Position numbers and translations under genes: made by a program
Shown: piece after piece, positions 40,169-49,451 of the stretch
Layout: the number at the start of each line of letters is the position of its first letter
Position numbering within the stretch: position 1 is the stretch's first letter
NCBI GenBank assembly: GCA_030525825.1
Contig: JAUNDZ010000012.1
Coordinates: 1-56,146, forward strand
DNA: 56,146 nt
Reading direction: 5' to 3'
From: Moraxella sp.
Lineage (GTDB): Bacteria > Pseudomonadota > Gammaproteobacteria > Pseudomonadales > Moraxellaceae
The notes under the pieces: generated by a model
What the model was told of the DNA's origin: nothing
What the model saw: only the letters and a program-made list of their open reading frames with translations
The model's database searches: none

Positions 40169-40828
40169 TTATGGCTGCGTTGGGCGTTTGTCAAGAACGC
40201 TGTCCACCAGACCATATTCTTGGGCTTCATAGGCATCTAGCCAGTAGTCTCGCTCCACATCTCGCTCAATCTTCTCTAAGGGCTGACCTGTACGCTCGGC
40301 AAGTACTTTATTTAGGCGTTCACGAATTTTTAGGATTTCACGAGCACTGATCTCAATGTCGGTGGCTTGACCCTGAGCCCCGCCTGACGGCTGATGAATC
40401 ATGACACGGCTGTTGGCTAGGGCATAGCGTTTGCCCTTTGCCCCTGCTGCCAGCAGGAACGAACCCATGCTGCACGCCTGCCCCAAGCAGATGGTCGAGA
40501 CATCAGGCTTAATAAAATTCATGGTGTCAAACATCGCCATGCCTGCCGTTACCACGCCACCAGGGGAGTTGATGTACAGGTGGATGTCTTTTTCAGGGTT
40601 TTCAGCTTCCAAAAATAGCAGCTGGGCGACAATCAAATTCGCCATGTGGTCTTCGACTTGACCTGTTAAGAAAATCACTCGCTCACGCAGCAGGCGAGAG
40701 AAAATATCAAACGAACGCTCGCCACGCCCTGACTGCTCAATCACCATCGGCACAAGGGCAGAGCGTGGGGCAGTATGAAAGGTATCAGCAAGCTGGTCAT
40801 AATACGGGTTGTGTTTCATGTGATTCAT
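40169..40828 (-). CDS. clpP: ATP-dependent Clp protease proteolytic subunit
   Basis: Serine peptidase that forms the two-ring chamber used by ClpX. The 219 residues contain the catalytic serine in [16 protein letters not shown], the histidine in [14 protein letters not shown], and the aspartate in [23 protein letters not shown]. The N-terminal stretch contains [20 protein letters not shown]. The ATG at 40828 follows AGGAAA. It is upstream of clpX with a 9-base gap. A terminator lies between tig and clpP, so clpPX is probably expressed from its own promoter. Confidence 0.98.
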   Translation of the reverse strand: MNHMKHNPYYDQLADTFHTAPRSALVPMVIEQSGRGERSFDIFSRLLRERVIFLTGQVEDHMANLIVAQLLFLEAENPEKDIHLYINSPGGVVTAGMAMFDTMNFIKPDVSTICLGQACSMGSFLLAAGAKGKRYALANSRVMIHQPSGGAQGQATDIEISAREILKIRERLNKVLAERTGQPLEKIERDVERDYWLDAYEAQEYGLVDSVLDKRPTQP

Positions 40829-40898
40829 TGGTTTTCCTATGGTTTATGAATATTAATGACATCAAAAACGAAAAATCTTTGCTATTCTACCACTAATT

Positions 40899-40934
40899 AA
40901 AAAATACCCCAAACACTCATTTGGGGTATTTTTA
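40899..40934 (-). terminator. intrinsic terminator after tig
   Basis: AAAATACCCCAA (40901-40912) pairs perfectly with TTGGGGTATTTT (40921-40932) around an 8-base loop, between tig and clpP on the minus strand. Confidence 0.8.
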
Positions 40935-40958
40935 TGGCTTTATGTAACCTTACTAAGA

Positions 40959-42293
40959 TTATAGCTGAGCTTGTTGTGCTGCTGCCAATAGGTCTTGGTA
41001 TTTTACTTCTTTGTCGGTTACTTTTGCTTGTGAAAGCAGATAATCAACCACTTGGTCTTCTAGTACCACAGACTCGATGCCAGCACGCTGCTGCTTGTCG
41101 TTGGTGTAGTACTCGATGACTTCGGTTGGGTCTTCGTAGTTTTCAGCGGCTTCTGCGATGAATGCAGTAACACGCTCTTGGTCAACTTCGATGCCTTGTT
41201 TTTCGATGATTTGGCTAACCAATACTCCCAGACGCACCGCACGCAGTGCTTGATCTTCGAACAGCTCGTTTGGTAGCATGTCTGCACCAAAGGTGTTTGG
41301 ATTGGCACCGAACTGAGCGGCAAAGCGTTGTAGCATTTGTTCACGCTGACGGTTGATTTCTTGCTCTAGCATTGATTTTGGCACATCAAATTCGTTCTTT
41401 TCAAGCAGTGCATCAAACGCCGCTTGTTTTACTTGATTGCGACCTGCGTTCTTAATCTCACGCTCCATGTTCTTACGAACATCGGCTTTTAGCTTGTCAA
41501 GACCGCCTTCTTGAACACCAAACAGCTCAAAGAACTCTTCGTTTAACTCTGGCAACTTGGCTTCTTTGACTTCTTTAACAGTGATTTTAAAGTCAGCTTC
41601 TTTGCCTTGTAGGTGGTCGGCTTGATAGTCTTCTGGGAAAGTTACCTTGATGGTTTTTTCTTCGCCAGCTTTCATGCCTTTCATGCCGTCTTCAAAACCT
41701 GGAATCATGCGACCTGAGCCGATGACCAAGCGATAGTTTTCAGCCGTGCCGCCTTCAAACTTCTCGCCATCGATAGAACCTTCAAAATCAAAAGTCGCTT
41801 CGTCGCCATCAGCAAGCTCGCCATCTTTGGTCTCAAAGGTTTGGCGTTGTTTTTGTAGGTTTTCGATCATGGTGTCCACATCTTCATCAGACACAGCGGC
41901 AGTTTGGCGTTCTACTTCAATCTCGCCAAGACCTTTTACTTCCACTTCTGGGAAAGTCTCAACGGTGGCTTGATATACCAAAAAGTCGTTTTCTAGCTTC
42001 ACATCATCGATGTTTGGCACACCAACGGCACGCACTTTTTTCTCGTTCATGGCTTCAAATACCGTATCACGAATCACATCGTTGATGACTTCTTGTTGGA
42101 TGCCTGCACCATACTGAGCACGGATGTGGCTGACTGGCACTTTACCTTTACGAAAACCGTCGATTTTGGCGGTCTTAGCAAGGCTGCGAATGCGACTTTC
42201 GACCTTGTTTTGGATGGTGCCAACTGGCACTTTAACGGTCAGCTGGGTTTCTTTGTCCGACAGTACATTGACTGCGATGTCTAGATTACTCAT
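40959..42293 (-). CDS. tig: trigger factor chaperone / peptidyl-prolyl isomerase
   Basis: Ribosome-associated chaperone of 444 residues. The N-terminal ribosome-binding domain has the signature [17 protein letters not shown] (the GFRxGKxP motif, near residue 47). A FKBP-type PPIase domain follows ([40 protein letters not shown]), then the long C-terminal helical arms. AGAAGGT precedes the ATG. It heads the tig-clpP-clpX cluster. An extended -10-like TGTTATGAT (hexamer at 42371-42376 on the complementary strand) lies upstream and may be its promoter. Confidence 0.98.
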   Translation of the reverse strand: MSNLDIAVNVLSDKETQLTVKVPVGTIQNKVESRIRSLAKTAKIDGFRKGKVPVSHIRAQYGAGIQQEVINDVIRDTVFEAMNEKKVRAVGVPNIDDVKLENDFLVYQATVETFPEVEVKGLGEIEVERQTAAVSDEDVDTMIENLQKQRQTFETKDGELADGDEATFDFEGSIDGEKFEGGTAENYRLVIGSGRMIPGFEDGMKGMKAGEEKTIKVTFPEDYQADHLQGKEADFKITVKEVKEAKLPELNEEFFELFGVQEGGLDKLKADVRKNMEREIKNAGRNQVKQAAFDALLEKNEFDVPKSMLEQEINRQREQMLQRFAAQFGANPNTFGADMLPNELFEDQALRAVRLGVLVSQIIEKQGIEVDQERVTAFIAEAAENYEDPTEVIEYYTNDKQQRAGIESVVLEDQVVDYLLSQAKVTDKEVKYQDLLAAAQQAQL

Positions 42294-42478
42294 GGTGATT
42301 TACCTTCTTAACTGTATAACTATAAAAATGGGTTTGATGAATCAAACCAAAACAAATGAAATATGGGTGTATCATAACACGATTTAGGCTTCAAAAACAC
42401 CTAAAAGCATCACAGTATAACCCTAAGTGCCATAAATTACAACCAAAACCACCAAATCAGGCACAAATTACGCTCAAA

Positions 42479-43087
42479 TTACGCCTTTTTTAGCTGCTCA
42501 ATGAGTACGCCAAGTGCCCGTCCACGATGGCTGATGGCGTTTTTGGCAGACTTTTCAAGCTCAGCAGACGACTTGCCAAGCGTTGGCAACCAAAACAGCG
42601 GGTCATAGCCAAACCCCTGTTCGCCCACAGGACTGGTCAAAATCTCGCCCATCCATTCGCCTTGGGCGATGATGGGCAAGGGGTCATCAGCATGGCGAAC
42701 CAGTGCCAAAACGCAGATGAATTTACCAACAATCGGCGTGCCATCTCGATATGGCAACAGCTCGGTGAGTAGCTTGTCGTTATTGGCGGCATCATTGCCA
42801 TGCTCGCCTGCAAAGCGTGCCGAATAAATCCCTGGCAGATTGCCCAAAATCGGCACACACAGACCGCTGTCATCTGCCAAAGCTGGCAGACCGCTTTCAC
42901 GACTGGCATGACGAGCCTTGATGATGGCATTCTCCACAAAAGACAGCCCATCTTCGACGGCATCAGCGATGCCAAGCTCGCCTTGTGGCACAATGATTGT
43001 CCCCAAATCCGCCCCATCAAAATACGCCTGAAACTCGGCAAGTTTGCCTTTATTATTGCTGGCTAAGACGATTTTTTCGTTGAGCAT
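42479..43087 (-). CDS. rdgB: RdgB/HAM1 family non-canonical purine NTP pyrophosphatase
   Basis: House-cleaning enzyme hydrolysing dITP, ITP and XTP to monophosphates, 202 residues. The N-terminal VLASNNKGKLAEFQAYF is the nucleotide-binding signature. LPALADDSGLCVPIL carries the catalytic aspartates. GFGYDPLFWLPTLGKSSAELEKSAKNAISHRGRAL is the conserved C-terminal region with the SHR motif. AAGGGG precedes the ATG. It is a single gene with no evident partner; a terminator was not recognised. Confidence 0.95.
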   Translation of the reverse strand: MLNEKIVLASNNKGKLAEFQAYFDGADLGTIIVPQGELGIADAVEDGLSFVENAIIKARHASRESGLPALADDSGLCVPILGNLPGIYSARFAGEHGNDAANNDKLLTELLPYRDGTPIVGKFICVLALVRHADDPLPIIAQGEWMGEILTSPVGEQGFGYDPLFWLPTLGKSSAELEKSAKNAISHRGRALGVLIEQLKKA

Positions 43088-43340
43088 ATCATCCCCTTAA
43101 AAATAATTTGCACTCAATTTGCACCACAAACACTCCCACGCCCCAAAGCGTGCTTTGTGATGTCATCAACGCACCCATTGTAGCACAAAACCTACCCAAA
43201 ATCGGCAGCCCACATAAGCAAAAACTACAAAACTCATCAAAAATATCGGTTTATTTTTTAAAATAATGTTGCTACAATGCCCATCATCTTAATTAAGAAT
43301 TATTTTCAATAGCAGTAATTTTTTGAGCAAAGGATAAGTC

Positions 43341-44450
43341 ATGCACGACGACACCCCATCAGACAACAGCCCATTGACGGCACACGCAGCCCCCGAAGTT
43401 GCACCGCCAGTCCAATTCACCACACCCACCACACATCGTTTTACCTTTGGTGGTACTGGCTCGGCATATTTTAAAATTTGGATTGTCAATTTATTTTTGA
43501 CCATCATCACGCTGGGCTTTTATTCGCCGTGGGCAAAAGTGCGTCGCTTGCGGTATTTTTATGGCAATACCGAAGTGGGTGGCAATACTTTTGACTTTAC
43601 CGCCAACCCCAAGCGGATTTTGATTGGACGCATCATCGCTGTTGGGGTATATTTGGCGATTAGTATTTTTGGGAATTTTTCGCCAGAGATTGCCATCATC
43701 GGTTCGCTGCTTTTATTTGCTCTGTTTCCGTGGCTGATTCGCTCGACGATGCGATTTATGGCACGAAACAGCCAGTACAATAACATTCGCTTTGGTTTTG
43801 ATGGCAAACTTGGCACTTTATATATGCTGTGTATCGCCATACTGTTATTGAACTTGGTGAGTTTTGGCTTACTCATGCCGTTTAGTTTTTGGTTGTTTAA
43901 ACGCTATCAGTTTGACAATACTTATTTTGGACGGCTGAAATTTAACTTTAATACTGGCGTGTTTGACTTTTATAAAGCCATGCTGCTGCCGATGATGTTG
44001 TTCATCTTTATCATGGTTGCCTTTGTTGGCATTGGCTTTAGCGGTTATGTAGATACCGCCCCTGACATGGACAATCCTACGATGGATCCTGTGTTCCTAC
44101 TGATGATGGGTGTGTTCTATTTGGGGATGCTGCTCATCATACCGCTGGCACAGGGCTTATTGCATAAAGCCATCTGGGGTAAGCTGACCTTGGGGAGCAA
44201 TCGCTTTGAGCTGGTGAATTTTAGCGTCATCAAATTCGCTCTCATCAACCTGACCAACTACATCGCCATCATCCTAAGCCTAGGACTATTGTATCCGTGG
44301 GCAACTGTGCGTCTGCACCGCTACAAGACCGAGACACTCGCACTTATCGCCCATGATGACTTTGAGACGCTTGCCACGCCAAGTGCGGATAATGTCTCAC
44401 CGATTGGCGAAGAGATCAGCGATGTGTTTGATTTTGATGTGTCGTGGTAA
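43341..44450 (+). CDS. yjgN: YjgN family inner-membrane protein (DUF898)
   Basis: Membrane protein of 369 residues. After a polar N terminus of about 30 residues, the repeated DUF898 pattern is seen twice: FTFGGTGSAYFKIWIVNLFLTIITLGFYSPWAKVRRLRYFYGNTE and, in the second half, LGSNRFELVNFSVIKFALINLTNYIAIILSLGLLYPWATVRLHRY. Roughly eight to ten membrane segments. Function unknown. It is followed by an M48 metallopeptidase gene 27 bases downstream, a pairing common for YjgN, so the two are likely to work together at the membrane. Confidence 0.88.
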   Translation: MHDDTPSDNSPLTAHAAPEVAPPVQFTTPTTHRFTFGGTGSAYFKIWIVNLFLTIITLGFYSPWAKVRRLRYFYGNTEVGGNTFDFTANPKRILIGRIIAVGVYLAISIFGNFSPEIAIIGSLLLFALFPWLIRSTMRFMARNSQYNNIRFGFDGKLGTLYMLCIAILLLNLVSFGLLMPFSFWLFKRYQFDNTYFGRLKFNFNTGVFDFYKAMLLPMMLFIFIMVAFVGIGFSGYVDTAPDMDNPTMDPVFLLMMGVFYLGMLLIIPLAQGLLHKAIWGKLTLGSNRFELVNFSVIKFALINLTNYIAIILSLGLLYPWATVRLHRYKTETLALIAHDDFETLATPSADNVSPIGEEISDVFDFDVSW

Positions 44451-44477
44451 TGCGATGACAAATAAGGATGGGCGGTC

Positions 44478-45488
44478 ATGACAGCGGCGATGGACATTCG
44501 TTATTTTGATGGCAAGACCAGCAAGGCTCACACAGCACGCCTACGCCCTGTGCTTTATCAGGGGCAGGCAGACGGCTTTATCATCACATGGCAAGATGGG
44601 CGTGGCACGCATGAACAACGCTACTTCATCAAAGATGCCGAGTATCTGCCTGCCGTCGGCAAATCGCCCCATGTGCTGATGCTAAGCGATGGGGCGAGAG
44701 CTGAGATGGCGGTCGTGCCTGACTGGCTTGTCCTTGATAACAAAAAACTCTTTGGCAACATCAGCAAGATGGAGACTCGTTGGACTTGGATTGGGGCAAG
44801 TCTTATCATTGTGTGTTTGTTCGTCTTTGGCGTACTTCGCTATGGCGTACCCATCGCTGCTCACCACATCGCCCAGAATCTGCCAGCAGACACGCTAAGC
44901 GAGCTTGGCGATAAGGCGGAGAGCTATGTGATGGAGATGACCAAGCCCAGCACCCTGCCCCAATCTCGCCAAGATGAAATCATCGCCCTGTATGACAAGC
45001 TACACGCCAACCCAACAGCCAAAGTCATGGTGCGAGCAGGTGGCAGCATTGGGGCGAACGCCCTTGCCATCCCCAATAACACCATCATCATCACCGACGA
45101 ACTCATCGAGCTAAGTGGCGATGACAACGAAATCCTAGCCGTACTCGCCCACGAGCAAGGGCATCTTATGCACCGCCACAGCCTAGAACAAGCCATCAGC
45201 AGTCTGGGCGTGGGTGTACTGATCGTCGTCATCACAGGCGATACTTCCGACATTCTGCTCGCCCTGCCCACCCTACTGGCAAGCAGCCAGTACTCACAGA
45301 CGGCAGAGCTAGAAGCGGATAAGTTTGCCATCGATGAGCTAAAACGGCTTGGCATCTCGCCCAAACACCTTGCCAATTTCTTTGAAAAAATGAAAAAAGA
45401 ACACGGCGAGCAGGGTCATTGGTCGATCATCTCCACCCACCCTGACACCGACAAACGCATCGAGCAGGTCAATCAATACAGTCAGTGA
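44478..45488 (+). CDS. M48 family metallopeptidase
   Basis: Zinc peptidase of 336 residues. An N-terminal soluble part of about 95 residues is followed by one transmembrane helix (WIGASLIIVCLFVFGVLRYGV). The catalytic motif is AVLAHEQGHLMHRH (HExxH), with the third zinc ligand in TAELEADKFAIDEL. Topology suggests a peptidase domain outside the cytoplasm. It differs from HtpX in having one helix and a large N-terminal domain. It is encoded with the DUF898 protein, and a strong terminator follows at 45493-45522. The substrate is unknown. Confidence 0.88.
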   Translation: MTAAMDIRYFDGKTSKAHTARLRPVLYQGQADGFIITWQDGRGTHEQRYFIKDAEYLPAVGKSPHVLMLSDGARAEMAVVPDWLVLDNKKLFGNISKMETRWTWIGASLIIVCLFVFGVLRYGVPIAAHHIAQNLPADTLSELGDKAESYVMEMTKPSTLPQSRQDEIIALYDKLHANPTAKVMVRAGGSIGANALAIPNNTIIITDELIELSGDDNEILAVLAHEQGHLMHRHSLEQAISSLGVGVLIVVITGDTSDILLALPTLLASSQYSQTAELEADKFAIDELKRLGISPKHLANFFEKMKKEHGEQGHWSIISTHPDTDKRIEQVNQYSQ

Positions 45489-45492
45489 AGTC

Positions 45493-45522
45493 AAAAAACC
45501 GCTCATCATTTGAGCGGTTTTT
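45493..45522 (+). terminator. intrinsic terminator between the M48 gene and galE
   Basis: A 12-bp stem (AAAAACCGCTCA at 45494-45505 with TGAGCGGTTTTT at 45511-45522) flanked by A- and T-runs. It can stop transcription from the M48 gene and from galE (minus strand, stop at 45539). Confidence 0.85.
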
Positions 45523-45538
45523 GGTTTAGACTGGCAAA

Positions 45539-46573
45539 TCACGCCTGATACCCATTGGGATTGCCCGACTGCCAACGCCAAGTATCCACGCACGCTCTGT
45601 TAATATCATACTCGGCGACCCAACCAAGCAATTCTTTGGCACGGTCGGCATTGGCATAACAGCTGGCAATGTCCCCTGCTCGTCTATCAGCGATGACATA
45701 CGGCACGGCTTGCCCTGTGGCATTTGTAAAGGCATTCACAAGTTCTAAGACGCTTGTGCCTTGTCCTGTGCCTAAGTTAATCGGCAAAAAGCCCACTTGC
45801 TCGTGATTTGCCAAATATTCCAATGCCTTTAAATGCCCCTTCGCCAAATCCACAATATGAATATAATCACGCACCCCTGTGCCATCAGGCGTATCATAGT
45901 CATCACCAAAGACAGAGAGTTTTTCTAATTTGCCCACCGCCACCTGACTGATATAAGGCATTAGATTGTTAGGAATGTCATTAGGGTCTTCGCCAATCGT
46001 GCCTGTTTCATAAGCTCCGATGGGATTAAAATACCTTAGACTAATCGCATTTAAATCGTCCGCCTTGCACACATCTTCTAAAATATACTCCACCGTAAGT
46101 TTGGATTGCCCATAAGGATTGGTACACGAACGGGGAAAATCTTCAAAAATCGGCAAAGATGCAGGATTACCATAGACAGTCGCTGATGATGAAAAGATGA
46201 AGTTTTTGACATTAAATGCTTTCATCACTTCTAGCACATTCATCGTGCCTGTTACATTATTTTGATAATATTTTAAGGGCTTTTGGACGCTCTCGCCCAC
46301 CGCCTTTAAGCCTGCAAAATGAATTACCGCAAAAAAGTCGTGTTCTTGAGAGGTCTTGGTCAATAAAGGCACATCTAAAATATCGCCTTTGATAAAGTCA
46401 ATTTTTTGCCCGACAATTTGCTCCACCCGTTCAATGGCAATGGGGCTAGAATTAGACAAATTGTCATAGACGACAGGTTCAAATCCTGCCTTGATGATTT
46501 CAATTAAGGTGTGCGAGCCGATATAGCCTGCACCACCTGTTACCAATATTTTGTTTGGGGCTGTTTTGTTCAT
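45539..46573 (-). CDS. galE: UDP-glucose 4-epimerase
   Basis: NAD-dependent epimerase interconverting UDP-glucose and UDP-galactose, supplying galactose for surface glycans. The 344 residues begin KILVTGGAGYIGSHTLIEI with the GxxGxxG Rossmann motif. FSSSATVYGNPASLPIFED and NPYGQSKLTVEYIL carry the catalytic serine and the YxxxK pair. ALRYFN-like ISLRYFNPIGAYETG and GTGVRDYIHIVDLAKGH are typical of GalE. It follows the Ugd-like gene by 12 bases in a galU-pgi-ugd-galE cluster. UDP-GalNAc use is possible in relatives but not deducible. Confidence 0.95.
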   Translation of the reverse strand: MNKTAPNKILVTGGAGYIGSHTLIEIIKAGFEPVVYDNLSNSSPIAIERVEQIVGQKIDFIKGDILDVPLLTKTSQEHDFFAVIHFAGLKAVGESVQKPLKYYQNNVTGTMNVLEVMKAFNVKNFIFSSSATVYGNPASLPIFEDFPRSCTNPYGQSKLTVEYILEDVCKADDLNAISLRYFNPIGAYETGTIGEDPNDIPNNLMPYISQVAVGKLEKLSVFGDDYDTPDGTGVRDYIHIVDLAKGHLKALEYLANHEQVGFLPINLGTGQGTSVLELVNAFTNATGQAVPYVIADRRAGDIASCYANADRAKELLGWVAEYDINRACVDTWRWQSGNPNGYQA

Positions 46574-46585
46574 AATGACTCTCTT

Positions 46586-47809
46586 TTATTTGCCAACACC
46601 TGTATAGTCGCCTTTATACGCCAACACCGATTTATCATCAAAGACATTTTTGGCATCAAATATTGGCAAGGCAAATTCATTTAACCTGTCAATATCAATC
46701 ACTTCATTATCTGACCAATTAATGACAAATAACGCATTGGCGGTAGCGAGTTTATAAGGTTTATCGGTGGTATGAAATAAGGACTGGTCTTGATAAAGGT
46801 GCGTTAATTCATCGGCAGTATTGACCGTATAAATGGTTGTTTTAATGCCATACGCCCAAAAAAGTTCAAGCAAAGAATGAATGGCACTGCCTGTCGTTCT
46901 TGGCGTACCTGTACGATACCCCGCTCCCCAAATCACGACTTCTTTATTTTCAATATCACCATCAAAATATTGCCAAAACTTTCTAAATATCCACTCTTTT
47001 TGGTCGCTATTGACATCAGACACCGCCTTTAATAATGAAGTGTCCACGCCATTATGACGAAAGGCTTGCATTAAATGGGTCAATTCATTGGGCAACGATT
47101 TACCGCCAAAACCCCACCCTGCTTTTAGATAATGCTCGCCAATGCGTTTGTCCGCCCCCATCATTGCTTCTACTTCTTTGATATTTATCCCAAGCCCATC
47201 GGCAAGGCGTGCCATTTCATTGATGAATGACAGGCGAGTGGCGAGCATTGCCATTGTGCTGGCACGGGCAAATTCTACGGTTTTAATATTGGCAATATAT
47301 TGCTTTTGGCTGTTTTTTGATAAAATATTTAATAAAGGCGACTGCCCTGTACTGTCTTTGGTTTTCTCGCCAATCAGCAATAATTCTATATTGAAAAACT
47401 TATTAAAATTATTACCGTCCTTTAAAAAATTAAACGGCACATAATACACCCAGTTAGTAGTTAGGGTATTGGCAAATTCATCAAAAAAGCCAATGGGTTT
47501 TGCCCCGCTTAATAATACTTGACTATTAGGTTTGATGATTAAATCACAGGTCGCAATCTGACTCACATCATCAAAAAATAGCCAATAAAATTCGTGATTG
47601 TCTATATCACTTTTAATGCAGATTTTATCATCAGCAGTATATAATTGCCACAGTAGCGATAATTGGCGGTCAAAGTGATAATGCGTCAATACGCCATTGA
47701 TTGTGTCTTTATCGGCAATAAAATTCACTTGCCAATCAAGACTTGCCAAAAAAATGGCGGTATTGATGCTTTCAAAATTTACACCGATTAGGTTGATTTG
47801 TTTAGACAT
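46586..47809 (-). CDS. catalytically degenerate UDP-glucose 6-dehydrogenase relative
   Basis: A 407-residue protein in the UDP-glucose/GDP-mannose dehydrogenase family, recognised by ATRLSFINEMARLADGLGINIKEV in the dimerisation helix and GADKRIGEHYLKAGWGFGG. Several hallmark residues differ. The N-terminal nucleotide loop is GVNFES instead of GxGYVG. The active-site motif reads GGKSLPNE where family members have GGSCFPKD, placing Ser238 at the catalytic Cys and Asn241 at the Lys. The helix Lys and Asn correspond to Arg182 and Met186. It is therefore unlikely to oxidise UDP-glucose. The frame is complete, with an 8-base overlap with pgi, so it appears maintained and is not a broken pseudogene. 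AT-rich codon use. Confidence 0.8.
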   Translation of the reverse strand: MSKQINLIGVNFESINTAIFLASLDWQVNFIADKDTINGVLTHYHFDRQLSLLWQLYTADDKICIKSDIDNHEFYWLFFDDVSQIATCDLIIKPNSQVLLSGAKPIGFFDEFANTLTTNWVYYVPFNFLKDGNNFNKFFNIELLLIGEKTKDSTGQSPLLNILSKNSQKQYIANIKTVEFARASTMAMLATRLSFINEMARLADGLGINIKEVEAMMGADKRIGEHYLKAGWGFGGKSLPNELTHLMQAFRHNGVDTSLLKAVSDVNSDQKEWIFRKFWQYFDGDIENKEVVIWGAGYRTGTPRTTGSAIHSLLELFWAYGIKTTIYTVNTADELTHLYQDQSLFHTTDKPYKLATANALFVINWSDNEVIDIDRLNEFALPIFDAKNVFDDKSVLAYKGDYTGVGK

Positions 47810-49436
47810 TTTTACCACCAATCACCTTTAATAAATTATCCGTAGAACTGTCAAACTCACCCACCCCGCCATTTAACACACCAAACACACTGTCCGCCAT
47901 TACTTTGCCGACTTCCACGCCCCATTGGTCAAAGGGGTTAATGCCCCAAATAACGCTCATTACATAGACTTTGTGTTCATAAAGGGCAATCAATGACCCC
48001 AAAGTTTTGGGCGACAAAGCGGTCAAAAGGAGCGTAGTGGACGGTTGGTTGCCCCGATATTGTTTAAACTGGCTAAATTCATCGTTGCTATTTTTTAACT
48101 CATCGGGCAAGGCATTGTTGCCAAACGCCAAAACTTGGCTTTGGGCAAGGCAATTTGCCAAAGACAGTTTGTGTTGATGCTCCAAAAACTTATCGTGCGT
48201 CTGGGCATTGTCATAACGGCGAATGGGGGCGATAAAGTCGCAAGAGACCTTTTGTGTGCCTTGATGTAAGAGCTGATAAAAGGCGTGCTGGGCGTTGGAG
48301 CCGATGTCGCCCCACAAAATCGGACAGGTGGCATAACCCACTTTTTGCCCGTCTCGGCGAACCGATTTGCCGTTGGACTCCATTTCTAGCTGGGTCAGAT
48401 AATCGGGGAAAAATTTAAGCCGTCCATCATAAGGCAGCACCGAATGGGCGTTAATGCCCAAAAATGTCGCATTCCACACACCAATCAAGCCTAAAAGCAC
48501 AGGCAAATTTTGGCCAAATTCTGCGGTGGCAAAATGCCGATCCATTGCGTTCGCCCCTGATAGAAGCTCACGAAAACCGCTCATACCAATTTTAATGGCA
48601 ATGGCAAGTCCAATGGCTGACCACATACTAAATCGACCACCCACCCAGTCCCATAAAAGAAGCTGATTATCACTGTGGATACCCCAAGCGGTCATCTTAT
48701 CAGGACGAGTGGATACGCCAATAAAATGACGGCGTAAGATGCTCTGACGATTGTCGTGGGCGGATAATAGCCACGCCAAAGCGGTCTTGGCATTAGCAAG
48801 GGTGTCTGCCGTACCAAAGGACTTAGACGAGATGATAAAAACGGTCGTCTCTGGGTTTAGCGTTTTTAATAGCGTGTCAAGCTGCGTGCCGTCCATATTG
48901 GAGACAAAATGCACGCTGATGTCGGTATCCGCCCATTCATCTGATGCCCATTCTTCTAGGGCAAGCGTTGCCATCACAGGTCCAAGGTCAGAACCACCCA
49001 CGCCAATATTGACGACATCAGCGATTGCCTTACCCGAATAGCCACGCCACACCTTTGAGCGGATACGACCGACAATCATCTCGCATTTATCAAGGCTTGC
49101 CTGCACCTGCTCGCCCACATCAACACCGTCCACCATCAGCGTTTCGCCCTTTGGTAGCCTAAGAGCGGTATGCAAAGCAGGACGATTTTCGGTGTCGTTT
49201 ACTTTTTGCCCTGTTAATAAGTCATTGATTTTATGGGATAAATTGTATTCATTGGCAAGTTTTAATAAATTTGCCAAAATTTCATCGTTTATCGCCTGCT
49301 TACTAAAATCCATATAAATGTCGCAAGCAGTGGCGGTAAACTTTTCGCCACGAGTAGGGTCGGATTTAAATAAGGTGTTTAAATCTAGCGGATTTTTTGC
49401 CAAAGTGTCAAGGGCGTGCCAAGTGGGTGTGTTCAT
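47802..49436 (-). CDS. pgi: glucose-6-phosphate isomerase
   Basis: Interconverts glucose 6-phosphate and fructose 6-phosphate, 544 residues. Conserved parts are VNIGVGGSDLGPVMATLALEEW (sugar-phosphate site), FIISSKSFGTADTLANA, LLLWDWVGGRFSMWSAIGL, MESNGKSVRRDG with the base-catalyst region, and IWGDIGSNAQHAFYQLLHQG. The second of two adjacent ATGs (49436) has AAGGGG at better spacing. It sits between galU and the Ugd-like gene, feeding UDP-glucose and fructose-6-phosphate-derived sugar synthesis. This order mirrors the distal flank of Acinetobacter capsule loci. Confidence 0.95.
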   Translation of the reverse strand: MNTPTWHALDTLAKNPLDLNTLFKSDPTRGEKFTATACDIYMDFSKQAINDEILANLLKLANEYNLSHKINDLLTGQKVNDTENRPALHTALRLPKGETLMVDGVDVGEQVQASLDKCEMIVGRIRSKVWRGYSGKAIADVVNIGVGGSDLGPVMATLALEEWASDEWADTDISVHFVSNMDGTQLDTLLKTLNPETTVFIISSKSFGTADTLANAKTALAWLLSAHDNRQSILRRHFIGVSTRPDKMTAWGIHSDNQLLLWDWVGGRFSMWSAIGLAIAIKIGMSGFRELLSGANAMDRHFATAEFGQNLPVLLGLIGVWNATFLGINAHSVLPYDGRLKFFPDYLTQLEMESNGKSVRRDGQKVGYATCPILWGDIGSNAQHAFYQLLHQGTQKVSCDFIAPIRRYDNAQTHDKFLEHQHKLSLANCLAQSQVLAFGNNALPDELKNSNDEFSQFKQYRGNQPSTTLLLTALSPKTLGSLIALYEHKVYVMSVIWGINPFDQWGVEVGKVMADSVFGVLNGGVGEFDSSTDNLLKVIGGKNV

Positions 49437-49451
49437 CATAACCCCTTGATT

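Noticed and set aside
43289-43340. AT-rich AATTAAGAATTATTTTCAATA upstream of yjgN as a Fur box
   Set aside because: It lacks a clear GATAAT-type half-site, and the downstream genes have no iron link.
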